Assembly: GCF_027594545.1 (NCBI RefSeq)
Contig: NZ_CP115160.1
Span: 2,675,001 to 2,739,000, forward strand
DNA from: Algoriphagus sp. TR-M9
GTDB taxonomy: Bacteria > Bacteroidota > Bacteroidia > Cytophagales > Cyclobacteriaceae
Length of the DNA: 64,000 nt
Direction: 5' to 3'
Under the pieces are notes generated by a model. The model was not told the origin of the DNA, did no database searches, and was given only the letters and a program-made list of their open reading frames with translations. Within the stretch, counting starts at the first letter, position 1; every line of letters starts with the position of its first letter. Below are positions 63,725-64,000 of this stretch, in pieces. Made by a program: the position numbers and the translations under genes.

Positions 63725-64000
63725 TTCCGCTCTAAAATAGCCTCCCGAATCACTTTCAACAATTCCGAGGCATCGATCGGCTTGGCTACGAACCCATCAA
63801 ACCCATACTCGTTGATGCGGTCCATGATCTCCAGCTTCGCGGCGGCAGTCAGGGCAATTACCGGCAGGTCTGAAAACTTTTTGATGGCCGCTGTGGCTTC
63901 AAATCCATCCATTTCAGGCATCTGAATATCCATCAAAATACAATCAAAATCAGTTTTCTTTACAGCTTCTACGGCTTCTCTGCCATTGTGCACACGTTCA
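63712..64000 (-). CDS. receiver-domain protein, N-terminus beyond the window
   Basis: The last 96 residues of a receiver domain are present, with phospho-acceptor Asp in CILMDIQMPEMDG, Thr in IALTAAA and Lys in FVAKPIDA. The frame is open to the right edge (reading ERVHNGREAV), so the start lies outside. It is either a response regulator or the C-terminus of a hybrid histidine kinase; the form MPEMDGFEA is common in the latter. Confidence 0.9.
   Translation of the reverse strand, partial: ERVHNGREAVEAVKKTDFDCILMDIQMPEMDGFEATAAIKKFSDLPVIALTAAAKLEIMDRINEYGFDGFVAKPIDASELLKVIREAILERNQSA

Noticed and set aside
1..64000. tRNA, rRNA or CRISPR arrays
   Set aside because: I saw no GTTCGANTC-type T-arm in a tRNA-like context, no rRNA sequence and no regularly spaced repeats.

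Overview
The window looks like a chromosomal segment of a Bacteroidota bacterium, most likely order Cytophagales (Cyclobacteriaceae-like; this is inference from gene content, not a database match). The pointers are a SusC-type TonB-dependent receptor, long FtsX-type permeases with duplicated domains, a GH92 mannosidase, an IPExxxVDY-family gene next to pyruvate kinase, a MoxR/DUF58/DUF4159 cluster, and A-rich upstream regions in place of strong Shine-Dalgarno sites. No rRNA, tRNA, CRISPR array or intact insertion sequence was found.

Layout. 1-2791: SusC receptor on the minus strand, cut by the left edge, with a 1.1-kb upstream region rich in inverted repeats. 3934-12403: a minus-strand ABC export cluster (two FtsX/MacB-type permeases, one ATPase, one membrane-fusion adaptor) whose spacers hold repeats and one decayed four-helix-bundle gene. 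12732-15462: a divergent sigma-54-type response regulator and sensor kinase, the obvious candidates to control the exporter. 15496-25994: a long minus-strand cluster transcribed tldD, tldE, DUF4159, MoxR ATPase, DUF58, BatA-type protein, large membrane protein with a His/Glu-rich stretch, and a last membrane protein. The genes from DUF4159 onward overlap by 1-14 bases, so they look translationally coupled.

26410-27874: alkylation repair pair (AlkB-like dioxygenase and AraC-methyltransferase fusion). 28082-29826: exported sulfite-oxidase-like molybdoenzyme plus its c-type cytochrome. 29838-31315: three small minus-strand genes. 31316-32815: a scar region with an IS256-type transposase relic and a broken single-stranded-DNA-binding-protein gene. 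32816-37404: GH92 glycosidase and a penicillin-acylase-family lipoprotein facing each other, enclosed by a 27-bp direct repeat. 37737-52344: mostly housekeeping (aldo/keto reductase, pfkA, miaA, receiver/HPt proteins, PhnP-like hydrolase, NFACT protein, pyk, acpP-fabF-rnc, nadE, lgt, yidD).

52407-59389: envelope genes (Omp85-type protein, two further barrel-like proteins, zinc metalloprotease). 59617-64000: M3 peptidase, PerM-type transporter, TPR lipoprotein, and a receiver-domain protein cut by the right edge.

The least understood piece is the 10-kb Tld/MoxR/DUF58 cluster. The most informative small signals are the broken ssb gene, the repeat pair around the GH92/acylase block, and the palindrome array upstream of susC.
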